From positions 1 through 64,000 of the forward strand of contig NZ_SSTC01000021.1 of NCBI RefSeq assembly GCF_004801855.1: DNA of 64,000 nucleotides, written 5' to 3'. Position numbers and translations under genes: made by a program. Source of the DNA: Pseudomonas sp. A-1. Lineage in GTDB: Bacteria > Pseudomonadota > Gammaproteobacteria > Pseudomonadales > Pseudomonadaceae. A model generated the notes under the pieces. That model did not search any database. It saw only the letters and a list, made by a program, of their open reading frames with translations, and had not been told where the DNA came from. Positions within the stretch are counted from its first letter, which is position 1. Each line of letters starts with the position of its first letter. Of this stretch, positions 18,032 to 31,963 are shown piece by piece.

Positions 18032-18206
18032 TGGCATTCCTCGCATGCTCGCCCCGGACAGCTGACAGCCGGACCACCGCAGCGGGGCAGCCAAGGCAGC
18101 AGCGGACCGACTGTTTTTACCACTTGGGGCAAGGTCTCTGCAGCTGGCGCCAGGGGGGATCGGCGCCGTGCACGATCGAGGGCGTCATGCGCAAGGATTG
18201 CATACG

Positions 18207-18234
18207 GGTTTCCCGCGCCGCAGCACGGGAAACC
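18207..18234 (-). terminator. Hairpin after the DUF2076 gene
   Basis: Arms GGTTTCCCG and CGGGAAACC (9 bp) with a 10-base loop, 23 bases beyond the stop of the minus-strand DUF2076 gene. No clear T-run. Confidence 0.45.
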
Positions 18235-18257
18235 TCAGGCAGGGAACGCCGGCAGGA

Positions 18258-18935
18258 TCAGACGAAATCCTCGTCGTCGCCACCACCGAAGAAGTCGCCA
18301 CCGAAGAAACCGCCATCGGCTTCTTCCGCGGCCGGGGCTTCTTCCGCCACCTGCGGCTGCTCGGCCGGCGCCGCCTCGGCCACCTTCTCCGCCTCGTCGC
18401 CCTGGAACATGTCCATCAGCATGTTGCCCAGCACCATGCCGCCGGCCACGCCGGCCGCGGTCTGCAGGGCGCCGGACATGAAGCCGCCACCCTGCGCCGG
18501 CATGCCGCGCTGGCCGAAGGCGGACTGCTGGGCAAAGCCCGGCTGCTGGCCGAAACGGCTGGCACCGGCCGGCTCGTGCCAGCCGGAGCGCGCCGGCTGG
18601 GCGCTGACCGGGGCACTGGCCGCCGGCTGCTGCGGCTGGGAGCGACCGCCGAACAGGCCGGAGAGGAAACCGCCGCTGCTCTGCTGCGGCTGGCTCTGGA
18701 CCTGCCTGAGGCTCTCGACCTGTGCCTCCAGCTCCTTGACGCGAGCGTCGAGCTGCTGGATGGCGTTCTCCTGCACGATGATCGCCTGCGCCATGTAATA
18801 GGGTGCCGCCGGCTGGCGGGCGATGTGCTCGTTGATCAGCGCCTCGGCCTGGGCTTCGCGCGGGGCGGATTGCCCCTCCACGGTACGCAGGCGGGTGAAC
18901 AGACCGTCGATCAGGTTCTTCTCTTCAGCGTGCAT
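18258..18935 (-). CDS. DUF2076 family protein
   Basis: 225 residues. The N-terminal part is the conserved DUF2076 helix-turn-helix-like block: EEKNLIDGLFTRLRTVEGQSAPREAQAEALINEHIARQPAAPYYMAQAIIVQENAIQQ, followed by a coiled coil (LDARVKELEAQVESLRQ). The middle is a Gln/Pro/Gly-rich linker containing a hydrophobic GGFLSGLFGG stretch. A Gly/Met segment follows (AGVAGGMVLGNMLMDMFQG) and the C terminus is very acidic (GGGDDEDFV). Function unknown; family members occur widely in proteobacteria. Confidence 0.85.
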   Translation of the reverse strand: MHAEEKNLIDGLFTRLRTVEGQSAPREAQAEALINEHIARQPAAPYYMAQAIIVQENAIQQLDARVKELEAQVESLRQVQSQPQQSSGGFLSGLFGGRSQPQQPAASAPVSAQPARSGWHEPAGASRFGQQPGFAQQSAFGQRGMPAQGGGFMSGALQTAAGVAGGMVLGNMLMDMFQGDEAEKVAEAAPAEQPQVAEEAPAAEEADGGFFGGDFFGGGDDEDFV

Positions 18936-19161
18936 GCTTGTCTCTTCAGTGGTTGCAGCAAGATAGGCGCATCTTCTGAATCGCCCCGGACGATGTCAAA
19001 AGCGAGCTATTGCAAGAGTTTTCCTCACCGCCGCCACTGCGTTGCCGGCGACGCCTGCATGACCAGAGGTCATGCGCGAGGCGAGCCGCCGCGGCCGGCC
19101 AGGCGGGGCTCGGATCGGCGCCATCTGCCACACGGTTTACCGCCGCGGGAGCAAAACCTTA

Positions 19162-19167
19162 TATAAT
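19162..19167 (+). promoter_or_regulatory. -10 element for yjdM
   Basis: A perfect TATAAT, 37 bases before the yjdM start codon, in an otherwise GC-rich stretch. A matching -35 is not obvious. Confidence 0.5.
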
Positions 19168-19203
19168 CCACGGCCTTTCACTGTCCGAACATGAGGATCA
19201 TTC

Positions 19204-19548
19204 ATGAGCACTCTGCCGCCCTGCCCCAAATGCAGCTCCGAATACACCTACGAGGACGGTCCGTCGCTGATCTGCCCGGAGTGCGGCCACGAGTGGTCCG
19301 CGCTGGCCGGCGGCGAAGCCCAGGCCGAGGGCGAGAAGGTGATCCGCGACTCGGTGGGCAACGTCCTCGCCGACGGCGACACCGTCACCGTGATCAAGGA
19401 CCTCAAGGTCAAGGGCTCCTCGCTGGTGGTCAAGGTCGGCACCAAGGTCAAGGGCATCCGCCTGTGCGACGGCGACCACGACATCGACTGCAAGATCGAC
19501 GGCATCGGCGCCATGAAGCTTAAGTCCGAGTTCGTCAAGAAGGTCTGA
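19204..19548 (+). CDS. yjdM: YjdM (PhnA-like) zinc-ribbon protein
   Basis: 114 residues, full family length. The N-terminal zinc ribbon has [13 protein letters not shown] and CPECGHEW (two CxxC). The C-terminal domain is the PhnA/YjdM SH3-like fold ([34 protein letters not shown]). E. coli YjdM was long called alkylphosphonate uptake protein PhnA, but it is not part of phosphonate breakdown; its function is not settled. GAGGATCATTC precedes the ATG. It stands alone with its own -10 box. Confidence 0.92.
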   Translation: MSTLPPCPKCSSEYTYEDGPSLICPECGHEWSALAGGEAQAEGEKVIRDSVGNVLADGDTVTVIKDLKVKGSSLVVKVGTKVKGIRLCDGDHDIDCKIDGIGAMKLKSEFVKKV

Positions 19549-19745
19549 CCCCTGCGGTTTCCCGCGCTCCGGCGCGGGCCTCCCGCCCCGGCCACAGGGG
19601 CTGGCATGGGCGAGATGCGCAGGCACCGTGGTCCGGCGCCCATCGTGGATGCCGGCCTGCGGTTCCGAGGCGTGCCCTGCCGGCGCGCGCGGATGTCGTG
19701 GTCTATGCTCCCTGCGCCCCTTCCCCACAGCAGGAGAGCACCGCC

Positions 19746-20144
19746 ATGGGTCTGTTCAGCACGATTCTGGAAAAGCTCGGCCTTGGCGCCAAGGCGCAGG
19801 CCGCACCGGCACCGCCAGGCGCACCGGCAGGCGGAACCGCCCCCGGTCCGGTAGCCGAAGGCGGCGCGACGCCGGCCATGCCGCTGGTCGATGTGGTGGC
19901 CCGACTGGAAGGTCTGGCCGCCGCCCATCCGGAAAGGCTCGACTGGAAGGTCTCCATCGTCGACCTGCTCAAGCTGCTCGGCCTCGACAGCAGCCTGGCC
20001 GCGCGCAAGGAACTGGCCAGCGAACTGGGCTGCCCGGCGGACAAGATGGGCGACTCGGCGCAGATGAACATGTGGCTGCACAAGACCGTGCTGCAGAAGC
20101 TGGCCGCCAACGGCGGCAACGTGCCGAAGGAACTGCTGGACTGA
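19746..20144 (+). CDS. DUF3597 family protein
   Basis: 132 residues. It begins with a short amphipathic stretch (MGLFSTILEKLGLGAK), then an Ala/Pro/Gly-rich linker of about 30 residues. The conserved DUF3597 domain is at the C terminus: PLVDVVARLEGLAAAHPERLDWKVSIVDLLKLLGLDSSLAARKELASELGCP. This domain is LysM-associated in some proteins; here no LysM domain is present. AGGAGAGCACCGCC gives a good ribosome site. Role unknown. Confidence 0.85.
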   Translation: MGLFSTILEKLGLGAKAQAAPAPPGAPAGGTAPGPVAEGGATPAMPLVDVVARLEGLAAAHPERLDWKVSIVDLLKLLGLDSSLAARKELASELGCPADKMGDSAQMNMWLHKTVLQKLAANGGNVPKELLD

Positions 20145-20221
20145 AGCACCGTGCGTCGACCTGCCGCCGCACGGCGGCGGGCGACCGCAGCGGAGGGCAC
20201 GGCAGACGCATCACGACCGGG

Positions 20222-20227
20222 TATAAT
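20222..20227 (+). promoter_or_regulatory. -10 element upstream of the 77-residue hypothetical gene
   Basis: A perfect TATAAT 58 bases before the start codon at 20286. No good -35 is seen 17 bases upstream. Confidence 0.45.
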
Positions 20228-20285
20228 GCGTGCCGCACCGAGGTCTGGCCGACCAGAGCCTCCCCAACGCCGAACCGGATACACC

Positions 20286-20519
20286 ATGTCGAAGACCAAC
20301 ACCCCCGACACCCATGCACCCTGCGAAGCCCAGCCGACCGGCACCGAAGCCGGCCAGAGCGGCGGCATCCCCGCCTTCCGCTTCCCCTTCTCGCCGGAAA
20401 CCTACGCTCCGAAGCAGGACGACGGTCAGCCCTGGCACCAGCGCAACAACAAGTGCAACCACGACAAACGCCCGGGCATGGCCCCGCGCGGTACGCGGCG
20501 GTCGATGGGAAAGCGCTAA
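20286..20519 (+). CDS. Small hypothetical protein, 77 residues
   Basis: Polar and probably unstructured, with a central aromatic/proline block (IPAFRFPFSPETYAPKQDDGQPWHQRNNK) and a basic end (KRPGMAPRGTRRSMGKR). No family is recognised. It has its own -10 box. It is the last chromosomal-backbone gene before the CRISPR locus; its stop is 142 bases from the first degenerate repeat. The stretch between shows nothing recognisable. Confidence 0.55.
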   Translation: MSKTNTPDTHAPCEAQPTGTEAGQSGGIPAFRFPFSPETYAPKQDDGQPWHQRNNKCNHDKRPGMAPRGTRRSMGKR

Positions 20520-20661
20520 CCACAAGAAGTACCGACTGCCCTGATAAAGATCAACTCCAAGAGTGCCTTCCTAACGCGGCCTTGAGCAATTCGTTCGCAA
20601 ATCCTGTGCTTCAATCGGGGAGCAAAGCCAATCAGCTGCACGGTGGCGCGGACTACTGCCT

Positions 20662-22232
20662 GTTTCAATCCGCGCAGCCGCGTGGGGCGCGACACGGTGC
20701 AGCCGCTGCCGCATTGGCCGTCAATCGTTTCAATCCACGCGCCCGCGTGAGGCGCGACCGGCCAGCAGGCTGATCAGCAGGGCCAGGCCAGCGTTTCAAT
20801 CCACGCGCCCGCATGAGGCGCGACCTCCATGCCGATGCCCTCGAGCAGCGGGCCGAGGTCGTTTCAATCCACGCGCCCGCATGAGGCGCGACGCTGGGAG
20901 CGCGACCTGGCCGGCAAGATCCAGGCGTTTCAATCCACGCGCCCGCATGAGGCGCGACTGTTGTACCTCCTCGAGACGACGGGGCAGATGCAAGTTTCAA
21001 TCCACGCGCCCGCATGAGGCGCGACGAAACGCATTCCACGCCGTCCTGACCCCAGGCGCGGTTTCAATCCACGCGCCCGCATGAGGCGCGACAATTGCGC
21101 CGGTCCAGTCGGATGCCGTGGTGGTCGTTTCAATCCACGCGCCCGCATGAGGCGCGACGCCCAGCTGCCGGACCCCGCTGCGCCCTTCGACGTGTTTCAA
21201 TCCACGCGCCCGCATGAGGCGCGACACCAGCGATACGCCGATGCAGATGAGCAGCATGTGTTTCAATCCACGCGCCCGCATGAGGCGCGACCGGTGGACG
21301 GCAAGTCGCCCGCCGATGTGCGGGAGTTTCAATCCACGCGCCCGCATGAGGCGCGACGGCCGGCACGTACAGCCCGTTGGGGGCAACCTGCTTGTTTCAA
21401 TCCACGCGCCCGCATGAGGCGCGACTGCAGGCTCGCGAGCCAGGTCGCCTCGTCTCCGACGTTTCAATCCACGCGCCCGCATGAGGCGCGACTCGGCAGG
21501 GTCTCGCCGATCAGGCCGGTGGCGCTGTTTCAATCCACGCGCCCGCATGAGGCGCGACAAGCGGCTGGACGGCTACAAGGTGGCCGGCGTGGTGTTTCAA
21601 TCCACGCGCCCGCATGAGGCGCGACGCTGGTCGGCGCGCTGGCGGCCGGGGGTGCGGTATGGTTTCAATCCACGCGCCCGCATGAGGCGCGACTGGGGAT
21701 CATGTACTGACGTCCGTTCGCTGCGTTGTTTCAATCCACGCGCCCGCATGAGGCGCGACCGTGGCCGTGACGCCGAGGCCGCGCTGCGCGTTGGGGTTTC
21801 AATCCACGCGCCCGCATGAGGCGCGACAGCAGCAGCGTGGCGTCGTTGGCCAGCGACTCCAGGTAGTTTCAATCCACGCGCCCGCATGAGGCGCGACCGG
21901 CCCCTTCCGACATGGGCCAAGGTGTCCGTAGTTTCAATCCACGCGCCCGCATGAGGCGCGACGACCGGGACGTGGCCGCTGAGCACGCGGCATCGGCGTT
22001 TCAATCCACGCGCCCGCATGAGGCGCGACGACTGCGCAAGCTTCGCCCGGTCGGCCATGCCGAAGTTTCAATCCACGCGCCCGCATGAGGCGCGACGAGC
22101 TGCGCCAGGCCGGCGCCTCCGCCAGTGTGAAGTTTCAATCCACGCGCCCGCATGAGGCGCGACCGCAGAGTACCGGGCGTTCGCCTCGACCCTGTCGTCC
22201 GTTTCAATCCACGCGCCCGCATGAGGCGCGAC
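20662..22232 (-). CRISPR. Type I-C CRISPR array, 24 repeats and 23 spacers
   Basis: The 32-base repeat reads, on the minus strand, GTCGCGCCTCATGCGGGCGC followed by GTGGATTGAAAC; GCGCC/GGCGC can pair as the crRNA hairpin. Plus-strand repeat starts: 20662, 20727, 20793, 20861, 20927, 20994, 21061, 21127, 21194, 21260, 21326, 21394, 21461, 21527, 21594, 21662, 21728, 21796, 21866, 21931, 21998, 22065, 22132 and 22201. Spacers are 33-38 bases. The repeat at 20662 has five changes and that at 20727 has one, marking the old, leader-distal end. The leader and cas2 lie on the right, so transcription runs leftwards. Confidence 0.98.
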
Positions 22233-22413
22233 CACGTTCTTATAACTCATTGATTCAATTAAGAAAACCAGCGTGGATTCGCGAACCGCCAAAACACTTC
22301 GCGCAATCAAGATCCTTCATCCACAGACCATCGAAAAACATCAATGAATTCAAATTGTTAAATAGCTGCGAACCTGCCGGGGATTCGCCGGTCGCTTGGG
22401 GTTCGCAAAGGCT
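22233..22413 (-). promoter_or_regulatory. CRISPR leader
   Basis: An AT-rich 181-base stretch between cas2 and the first (newest) repeat, standing out from the GC-rich surroundings (for example AATTCAAATTGTTAAATAG near 22350). It should hold the promoter for pre-crRNA and the signals for spacer insertion. No precise promoter is assigned. Confidence 0.75.
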
Positions 22414-22701
22414 TCAGAGGATCAAGGGACCATTCAGGTCGAGCACCGGCTTTGCCCCGACATGCTCCACGCGGGACTGCCAGTTCCGCCCCAGATAGTA
22501 GAAGCGCAGGCTGTCGACTTCCGGATCGATCAGGTCGCACAGGCGCTGTTTGAGAAAGGCCCATTGCGCCGGATCGACTTCGATCTCGAATACCGAGTAC
22601 TGCGCTCGTTGCCCGTAGTCCAGACAAGCCCGCGCAACCCTTCGCAAACGCCGGGCGCCGTCTCCTTCGGTGCTGACGTCATAGCTCACCAGAACCATCA
22701 T
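22414..22701 (-). CDS. cas2: Cas2, CRISPR adaptation protein
   Basis: 95 residues, the normal length. Forms the adaptation complex with Cas1 that inserts new spacers. It opens [21 protein letters not shown]8 is the conserved aspartate after strand 1. The rest ([28 protein letters not shown]) fits the ferredoxin fold. Two ATGs stand side by side (22701, 22698); GAGGTG precedes the first. It starts 10 bases after the cas1 stop and is the last cas gene before the leader. Confidence 0.96.
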   Translation of the reverse strand: MMVLVSYDVSTEGDGARRLRRVARACLDYGQRAQYSVFEIEVDPAQWAFLKQRLCDLIDPEVDSLRFYYLGRNWQSRVEHVGAKPVLDLNGPLIL

Positions 22702-22711
22702 GCCCGGCACC

Positions 22712-23752
22712 TCACTTCCACAGAAACGGTGGGTAGGCGTCCAGATCGCCGCGCAGATGGCGCGCCAGCAACTGGGCCTGGATGAACATGAACATCCCCA
22801 CAGGGGCCTGCTCTTCGAGGAAGGCATGCCGCAACTCTTCCCGCTTGCGCTCCTGATAGGCTGTCAGCACCAGTCGCCGCGCATCGTCTTTCAGCAGCAC
22901 GGCCCCATTGTCCAGCGTGCGGAAATCGCCGACTGACACTTGCCTGCGGTTGATCAGGGACAACGCCAGGCGGTCAGCCAGCACTGGGCGAAACTCCTCG
23001 ACCAGATCCAGCGCCAGACTTGGCCGGCCCGGGCGGTCACGGTGCAGGTAGCCGACGGCCGGATCGAGCCCGACGGTTTCCAGCGCCGAGCGGCAGTCGT
23101 GGGTCAGCAAGGTATAGAGAAACGACAGCAAGGCGTTCACCGCATCCAGCGGCGGTCTGCGCGTACGTCCGGAAAAGCGGAATGCTGGCCCCGGGATGCG
23201 GATCAGGTGATCGAAAACACCGAAGTAGGCCTGCGCCGCCTCGCCCTCGAGACCACGCAGCACATCCGACTCACGCACCGACAACAGTTTCTCGGCAATA
23301 CGCGCCAGACGCTTGTGCGCGAAGCTCAAGGCGCCGCGTTCCTCCTCGTCCAGCTTGCTGCCATGATCGCGCAAAGCACGCCCGATGACGGCACGCTGGT
23401 TGTGCACCTTGCCCACCAGCAGGTTGGCCACGATCGGAGCACAGCGCTGTGGATCGTCGCTGCGCCGATACTGTTCGCGGCGCAGCAGCACGTTGCCGGA
23501 CACCGGCCCCTCGACGCGCGCCAGGAACTTGCCGTTGGGCGTCAGGTAACTGATGGTGATGCCCTGCTCGGCGCAGTAGCCCAGCAACGGCGGCGAAACC
23601 AGAACTCGTCCGATGCACACCAGACTCTCCAGCATATGCACGGGGATGCGCCCGCGTATTTCCCCCTCGATCTCCATGACGATATTGGCGCCGTCCTTGC
23701 GCAGCCAGGCGCCTTCCGAGGTGACATAGAGCGTGTTGAGCTGCCGTCGCAT
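22712..23752 (-). CDS. cas1: Cas1, CRISPR integrase (type I-C)
   Basis: 346 residues, full length. Metal-dependent integrase that joins prespacers to the leader-proximal repeat. Active-site residues are visible: E169 ([12 protein letters not shown]), H237 ([22 protein letters not shown]) and D249/E252 in the same helix. The N-terminal beta domain begins [16 protein letters not shown]. Only 3 bases separate it from the cas4 stop. Confidence 0.97.
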   Translation of the reverse strand: MRRQLNTLYVTSEGAWLRKDGANIVMEIEGEIRGRIPVHMLESLVCIGRVLVSPPLLGYCAEQGITISYLTPNGKFLARVEGPVSGNVLLRREQYRRSDDPQRCAPIVANLLVGKVHNQRAVIGRALRDHGSKLDEEERGALSFAHKRLARIAEKLLSVRESDVLRGLEGEAAQAYFGVFDHLIRIPGPAFRFSGRTRRPPLDAVNALLSFLYTLLTHDCRSALETVGLDPAVGYLHRDRPGRPSLALDLVEEFRPVLADRLALSLINRRQVSVGDFRTLDNGAVLLKDDARRLVLTAYQERKREELRHAFLEEQAPVGMFMFIQAQLLARHLRGDLDAYPPFLWK

Positions 23753-23755
23753 GCT

Positions 23756-24382
23756 TCAATCCTTGATCTGTTGGCGCAACCAGTTATCGACCGCCTCTTT
23801 GCGCCCCAGCAGACGCGGCTGGCACAGGTCGATCAGCGAACAGGCATCGCAACGCCGTGGCTGATATTCGGCCAGCGGCGTGCGCCCGCTCTCGATCAGC
23901 GTGCGCGTGGCGGCGATGGTAGTCCGCGTCAGCTCGCGCAAGGCCGTATCGAACAGCACCTGGCGCCGCCGTCGGGTCTTGCCGTAGAACAACGCGCCCT
24001 CCGGCACCGACTGCCCCAGCATCGCCTCCAGACACAGTGCCTGGGCGCACAGCTGAACCTCGTCGGCACGATGCGCCTTGGGACGTCCGCGCTTGTATTC
24101 GACGGGAAAGGCTCGTTCCACACCATCCTCTGTGTGGAACTCCACCACATCGGCAACCCCGACGATGCCTAGCCGCAGCTCCACCAGCGGCATCGCCGTC
24201 ACCGTGCGAACGCCCCGGCGCCGCTCGCTGCCGGGCTGGTCGGCACGCTCGTGGAGCAGGCGGCCTTCCGCCGTCTGGCGGTTCTCGGCCCAGAGGCGCT
24301 CGACATGGATCAGGGCGCACTGCCGCGGGCAGTACAGGTAGTGCTGGAGAGCGGACAGCGGTATCAGATCGTCGTCATCCAT
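23756..24382 (-). CDS. cas4: Cas4, RecB-like exonuclease with Fe-S cluster
   Basis: 208 residues. Cas4 trims prespacers and checks the PAM during adaptation, working with Cas1. The four cluster cysteines are C18 (YLYCPRQC) and C178, C181 and C187 (CDACSLIDLC). The RecB nuclease core appears as VGVADVVEFH and FPVEYKRGRPK. The start at 24382 (MDDDDLIPLSALQHYLYC) is the family start; the frame is open further upstream inside cas7 but that part is not Cas4-like. It begins 16 bases after cas7. Confidence 0.95.
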   Translation of the reverse strand: MDDDDLIPLSALQHYLYCPRQCALIHVERLWAENRQTAEGRLLHERADQPGSERRRGVRTVTAMPLVELRLGIVGVADVVEFHTEDGVERAFPVEYKRGRPKAHRADEVQLCAQALCLEAMLGQSVPEGALFYGKTRRRRQVLFDTALRELTRTTIAATRTLIESGRTPLAEYQPRRCDACSLIDLCQPRLLGRKEAVDNWLRQQIKD

Positions 24383-24398
24383 GTCCGCACTCCCCGGC

Positions 24399-25279
24399 TC
24401 AGATGTACTCGCGCACACTGACGCCGACCGGCACGGACTCGGCATCCACGCTGATGCGGTAATCGGCAAAACTGCGGGCCGGCGTATCCGCCTCGCCCTC
24501 CACCCGCTCGGCCTTGACCAGCTCGAACAGCTTGTGGGCGGGCGCATTGCCCATCGCGCATTCGTGCTTGAACACGATGAGCCGGCGTGCGGCCATTTCG
24601 CCGCGAGCCGCCGAGCGATCGTGCTCGAACATGTTGCCGAGCGCACGCCAGAGCAATTCGAGGTCGGCGTCGGAGAAACCGGTGCGCTCGGCCAGCTTGG
24701 CGGAGATGAAGCCGTGGGCGCGGTACAGGCCGTAGGGGATGATGTGCTTGCGGCCCATGGTGCGTTCCTTCTCGAGATCCTTCTCGTTGGTGACCGCCAT
24801 GCGGGTGATCGATACCTCCAGCGGCACGACCGGGTCGACCGAGGTGGCGAAGGCCATCTGGATCGGACCGCGCACCTGTCCGGCATTGATTTCGGTGGTC
24901 ATCACCGCACCGAAAGCGCGGACATCGAAGAAGTTTCGGCACATCCATGCCGTCAACTCGCGCGCCTTAGCCTCATCCTTGGGCAGTTTCTTCGGCTCCG
25001 GCTCGATCTTCAGCGCCTCGTAGGCCTGCTTGTGCTGGTTGTTCAGCACCGACTTTTCCTGCATGTAGATGACATAGCCCGCCTCGGGCTTACCCTCCGC
25101 ATCGGATTTCTCCAGCGCCACATAGTTGCGGATCTTGCGCTTGAGGCAGACGTCGGTGACCAGCCCCTGGTTGGTCTCCGGATCGAGCCGCGGCAGATTG
25201 CCGGCATCCGGGTCGCCATTGGGGTTGCCGTTGGTGACATCGAAGAAATAGACGAACTCGTAACGGTTGGTGATGGCGG

Positions 25280-25283
<4 letters not shown>
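24399..25283 (-). CDS. cas7: Cas7 (Csd2), Cascade backbone subunit
   Basis: 294 residues. Several copies coat the crRNA spacer in the type I-C Cascade. The signature start [33 protein letters not shown] is clear, as are [24 protein letters not shown] and [22 protein letters not shown]. Its ATG overlaps the cas8c stop (ATGA at 25280-25283), so translation is coupled and high output could come from re-initiation. Confidence 0.97.
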
Positions 25284-30058
<4,775 letters not shown>

Positions 30059-30183
30059 GGGGAAAATCCTTTTCCAAAAAACGCCTGTAGGTCGCGGAAC
30101 ATAGCACAGCCAACGCTACAGACCGATCAACGAAAACAGGCCCCCTGCTGTGCAGAAGGGCGAGGAGGTGCCGGACCAAACGC

Positions 30184-30438
30184 TCAGTAGTGATACCGGC
30201 ACATCACGATCTGCAGCGCATCGCCATCGACCGTGTAGACCAGCCGGTGCTCCTCGCTGATGCGCCGCGACCAGAAGCCGCTGAGGTTGTGCTTGAGGGG
30301 TTCCGGCTTGCCGATACCGCTGAACGGATTGCGCTGGGCGTCACGGATCAACAGGTTGATCCGTTTGAGCCCTGCCTTGTCGTTCTGCTGGAACCACAGG
30401 TAGTCGTCCCAGGCCTCAGGATGCTCAAGCCTGCTCAC
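30184..30438 (-). CDS. yoeB: YoeB/Txe-family toxin (mRNA interferase)
   Basis: 84 residues, the exact length of E. coli YoeB, which cuts mRNA in the ribosomal A site. The catalytic set is conserved in place: E46 (GKPEPLKHNLSG), R65 (EEHRLVYTV) and the C-terminal H83-Y84 (CRYHY). It starts with GTG at 30438, overlapping the antitoxin stop by 4 bases (GTGA), so toxin translation follows antitoxin translation. It ends 125 bases upstream of cas3, same strand. Confidence 0.95.
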   Translation of the reverse strand: MSRLEHPEAWDDYLWFQQNDKAGLKRINLLIRDAQRNPFSGIGKPEPLKHNLSGFWSRRISEEHRLVYTVDGDALQIVMCRYHY

Positions 30439-30692
30439 TCCTCGTCGATCAGTTGCTGCTCCTGCGCCTTGCCAACCCGCAGGCTGTTGATCGACCCGAT
30501 CAGCAGCTCGGCATTGGCCGGCGAGCGGAGCAGGTAGGCCGTCTCCTCGAGCGCGCTGTACTCGGCCAGGGACATCATCACCACCGGCTCGCCCTGCTGA
30601 CGGGTGAGCAGAATGGGGGTACGGTCGTTGTTCACCCGGTCCATGAGCTTCCCCAGATGCCGGCGAGCCTTGGCGTAGCTGATTGTCTGCAT
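30435..30692 (-). CDS. yefM: YefM/Phd-family antitoxin
   Basis: 85 residues. The N-terminal DNA-binding domain (MQTISYAKARRHLGKLMDRVNNDRTPILLTRQQGEPVVMMSLAEYSALEETAYLL) represses the pair's own promoter; the C-terminal helix (GSINSLRVGKAQEQQLIDEE) wraps the YoeB toxin. GAGGAGGC lies just before the ATG. The serine-hydrolase gene on its upstream side is on the same strand and ends 13 bases before it. Confidence 0.95.
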   Translation of the reverse strand: MQTISYAKARRHLGKLMDRVNNDRTPILLTRQQGEPVVMMSLAEYSALEETAYLLRSPANAELLIGSINSLRVGKAQEQQLIDEE

Positions 30693-30705
30693 CGCGGCCT
30701 CCTCC

Positions 30706-31851
30706 CTACAAACACTCCCCCACCACCCGCGCCAGCCTTTGCACGCGCGGGTCCATCAGCACGTACGGGCCGAGGGTGTTGGTGACGAAGCCGAACGCCA
30801 GCTCCCGCTCGGGGTCGGCGAAGCCGATGGAGCCGCCGGCGCCGGGGTGGCCGAAGGCGTGGCGGCCGAGGCCGTAGGTGGCGTTGGGCACCTCGGGCTG
30901 CTCGAGCATCAGGCCGAGGCCCAGGCGGGTGTGGGTCAGCAGGGTGCGGTCGTCGCCCAGGCTGTGCTCGCGGGTCATCTCGGCGAGCAGGGCGCTGTCG
31001 AGCAGGCTGCCGTCGAGCAGTCCCGCGTAGAAGCCGGCCAGGCTGCGCGCGTTGCCGTGGCCGTTGGCCGCCGGCTGCGCCATGCGCCGCCACTCCGGCT
31101 TGTTGGTGCTGGTCATGATCGACGGCGGGTTGGTGAAGGCGCGGGTGGTCATGGCCTGCGGCTCGCGCATCATCGCGTTGAGCACGCGCTGGGCGGCGGC
31201 GTCGCCGAGGTTGCCCTTGCCGCGGGAGATGTGGGCGACGCGGTGGAACTCGCTGTCGGGGAGGCCGATGTGGAAGTCGAGGCCCAGCGGCCGCGCGGTG
31301 CGCTCGACGATCACCTCGCCGGGATTGCGCCCGGTGGCGCGGCGGATCGGTTCGCCGACCAGCCAGCCGTAGGTGATGGGCGCATAGCCGTGACCGTCGC
31401 CCGGCGTCCACCACGGCGCCTCGGCGGCCAGCGCGGCGGTCATCGCCTCCCAGTCGTAGAGGGCTTCCGGCGGCAGCGGCTGGCGGATCGCCGGCAGGCC
31501 GGCGCGATGGCTGAGCAGCTGGCGCAGGGTGACGTGCTGCTTGCCGGCGGCGGCGAACTCCGGCCACAGGCGGGCGACCGGCTCGTCCAGCTCCAGCTTG
31601 CCCTCGCCGACCAGCTGCAGCGCCGCGACGGCGGTGAAGGCCTTGGTGCAGGAATACAGGTTGAGGATGGTGTCGGTGTGCCAGGGCTCCTGGCCATCCC
31701 TGTCGGCCATGCCGGCCCACAGGTCGAGCACCGTCTCACCGCCGATCTGCACGCACAGCGCGGCGCCGCGCTCCTGCGGGTCGTTGAACAGCTCGGCGAA
31801 GGCGTCCTTCACCGCCTCGAACTGCAGGTCGAAATAGCCGTGGATGTGCAT
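30706..31851 (-). CDS. Serine beta-lactamase-fold hydrolase/esterase
   Basis: 381 residues of the class C beta-lactamase-related esterase family (EstB type), without a signal peptide, so cytoplasmic. The catalytic SxxK is SCTK (LYSCTKAFTAVAAL). The YxN-position tyrosine is in APITYGWLVGEPI and the HxG-type third motif is HPGAGGSIGFADP. Substrate unknown; probably ester rather than beta-lactam. CAGGAGTCCCC precedes the ATG at 31851. As I recall, P. aeruginosa has a like gene (PA1047) in the same order with the dinG block, so this gene belongs to the backbone. Confidence 0.88.
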   Translation of the reverse strand: MHIHGYFDLQFEAVKDAFAELFNDPQERGAALCVQIGGETVLDLWAGMADRDGQEPWHTDTILNLYSCTKAFTAVAALQLVGEGKLELDEPVARLWPEFAAAGKQHVTLRQLLSHRAGLPAIRQPLPPEALYDWEAMTAALAAEAPWWTPGDGHGYAPITYGWLVGEPIRRATGRNPGEVIVERTARPLGLDFHIGLPDSEFHRVAHISRGKGNLGDAAAQRVLNAMMREPQAMTTRAFTNPPSIMTSTNKPEWRRMAQPAANGHGNARSLAGFYAGLLDGSLLDSALLAEMTREHSLGDDRTLLTHTRLGLGLMLEQPEVPNATYGLGRHAFGHPGAGGSIGFADPERELAFGFVTNTLGPYVLMDPRVQRLARVVGECL

Positions 31852-31900
31852 GGGGACTCCTGTGCCAGGTTTACGGTTGCGCGCGGCCATGGGCATGGAT

Positions 31901-31917
31901 GGTGCGCATGGCGCACC
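31901..31917 (+). repeat. GGTGCGC-ATG-GCGCACC palindrome
   Basis: A 7-bp stem with a 3-base loop followed by CTAC, in the 112-base gap between dinG and the serine hydrolase. The same core occurs twice at 40586-40670. Confidence 0.5.
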
Positions 31918-31963
31918 CTACTACGCGCCGCACGGGTGCGCCGCGCGCACCGGCAATATGAAC

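Noticed and set aside
20605-20661. A further degenerate CRISPR repeat near GCTTCAATC at 20608
   Set aside because: Only the first nine or so bases resemble the repeat and the rest does not align; spacing is also wrong.
19628-20773. 381-codon plus-strand frame
   Set aside because: It runs out of frame through the DUF3597 gene and the 77-residue gene and into the CRISPR repeats.
20662-22310. Many short open frames with FQSTRPHEAR or RLMRARGLK repeats
   Set aside because: They are translations of the CRISPR repeat in various frames, not genes.
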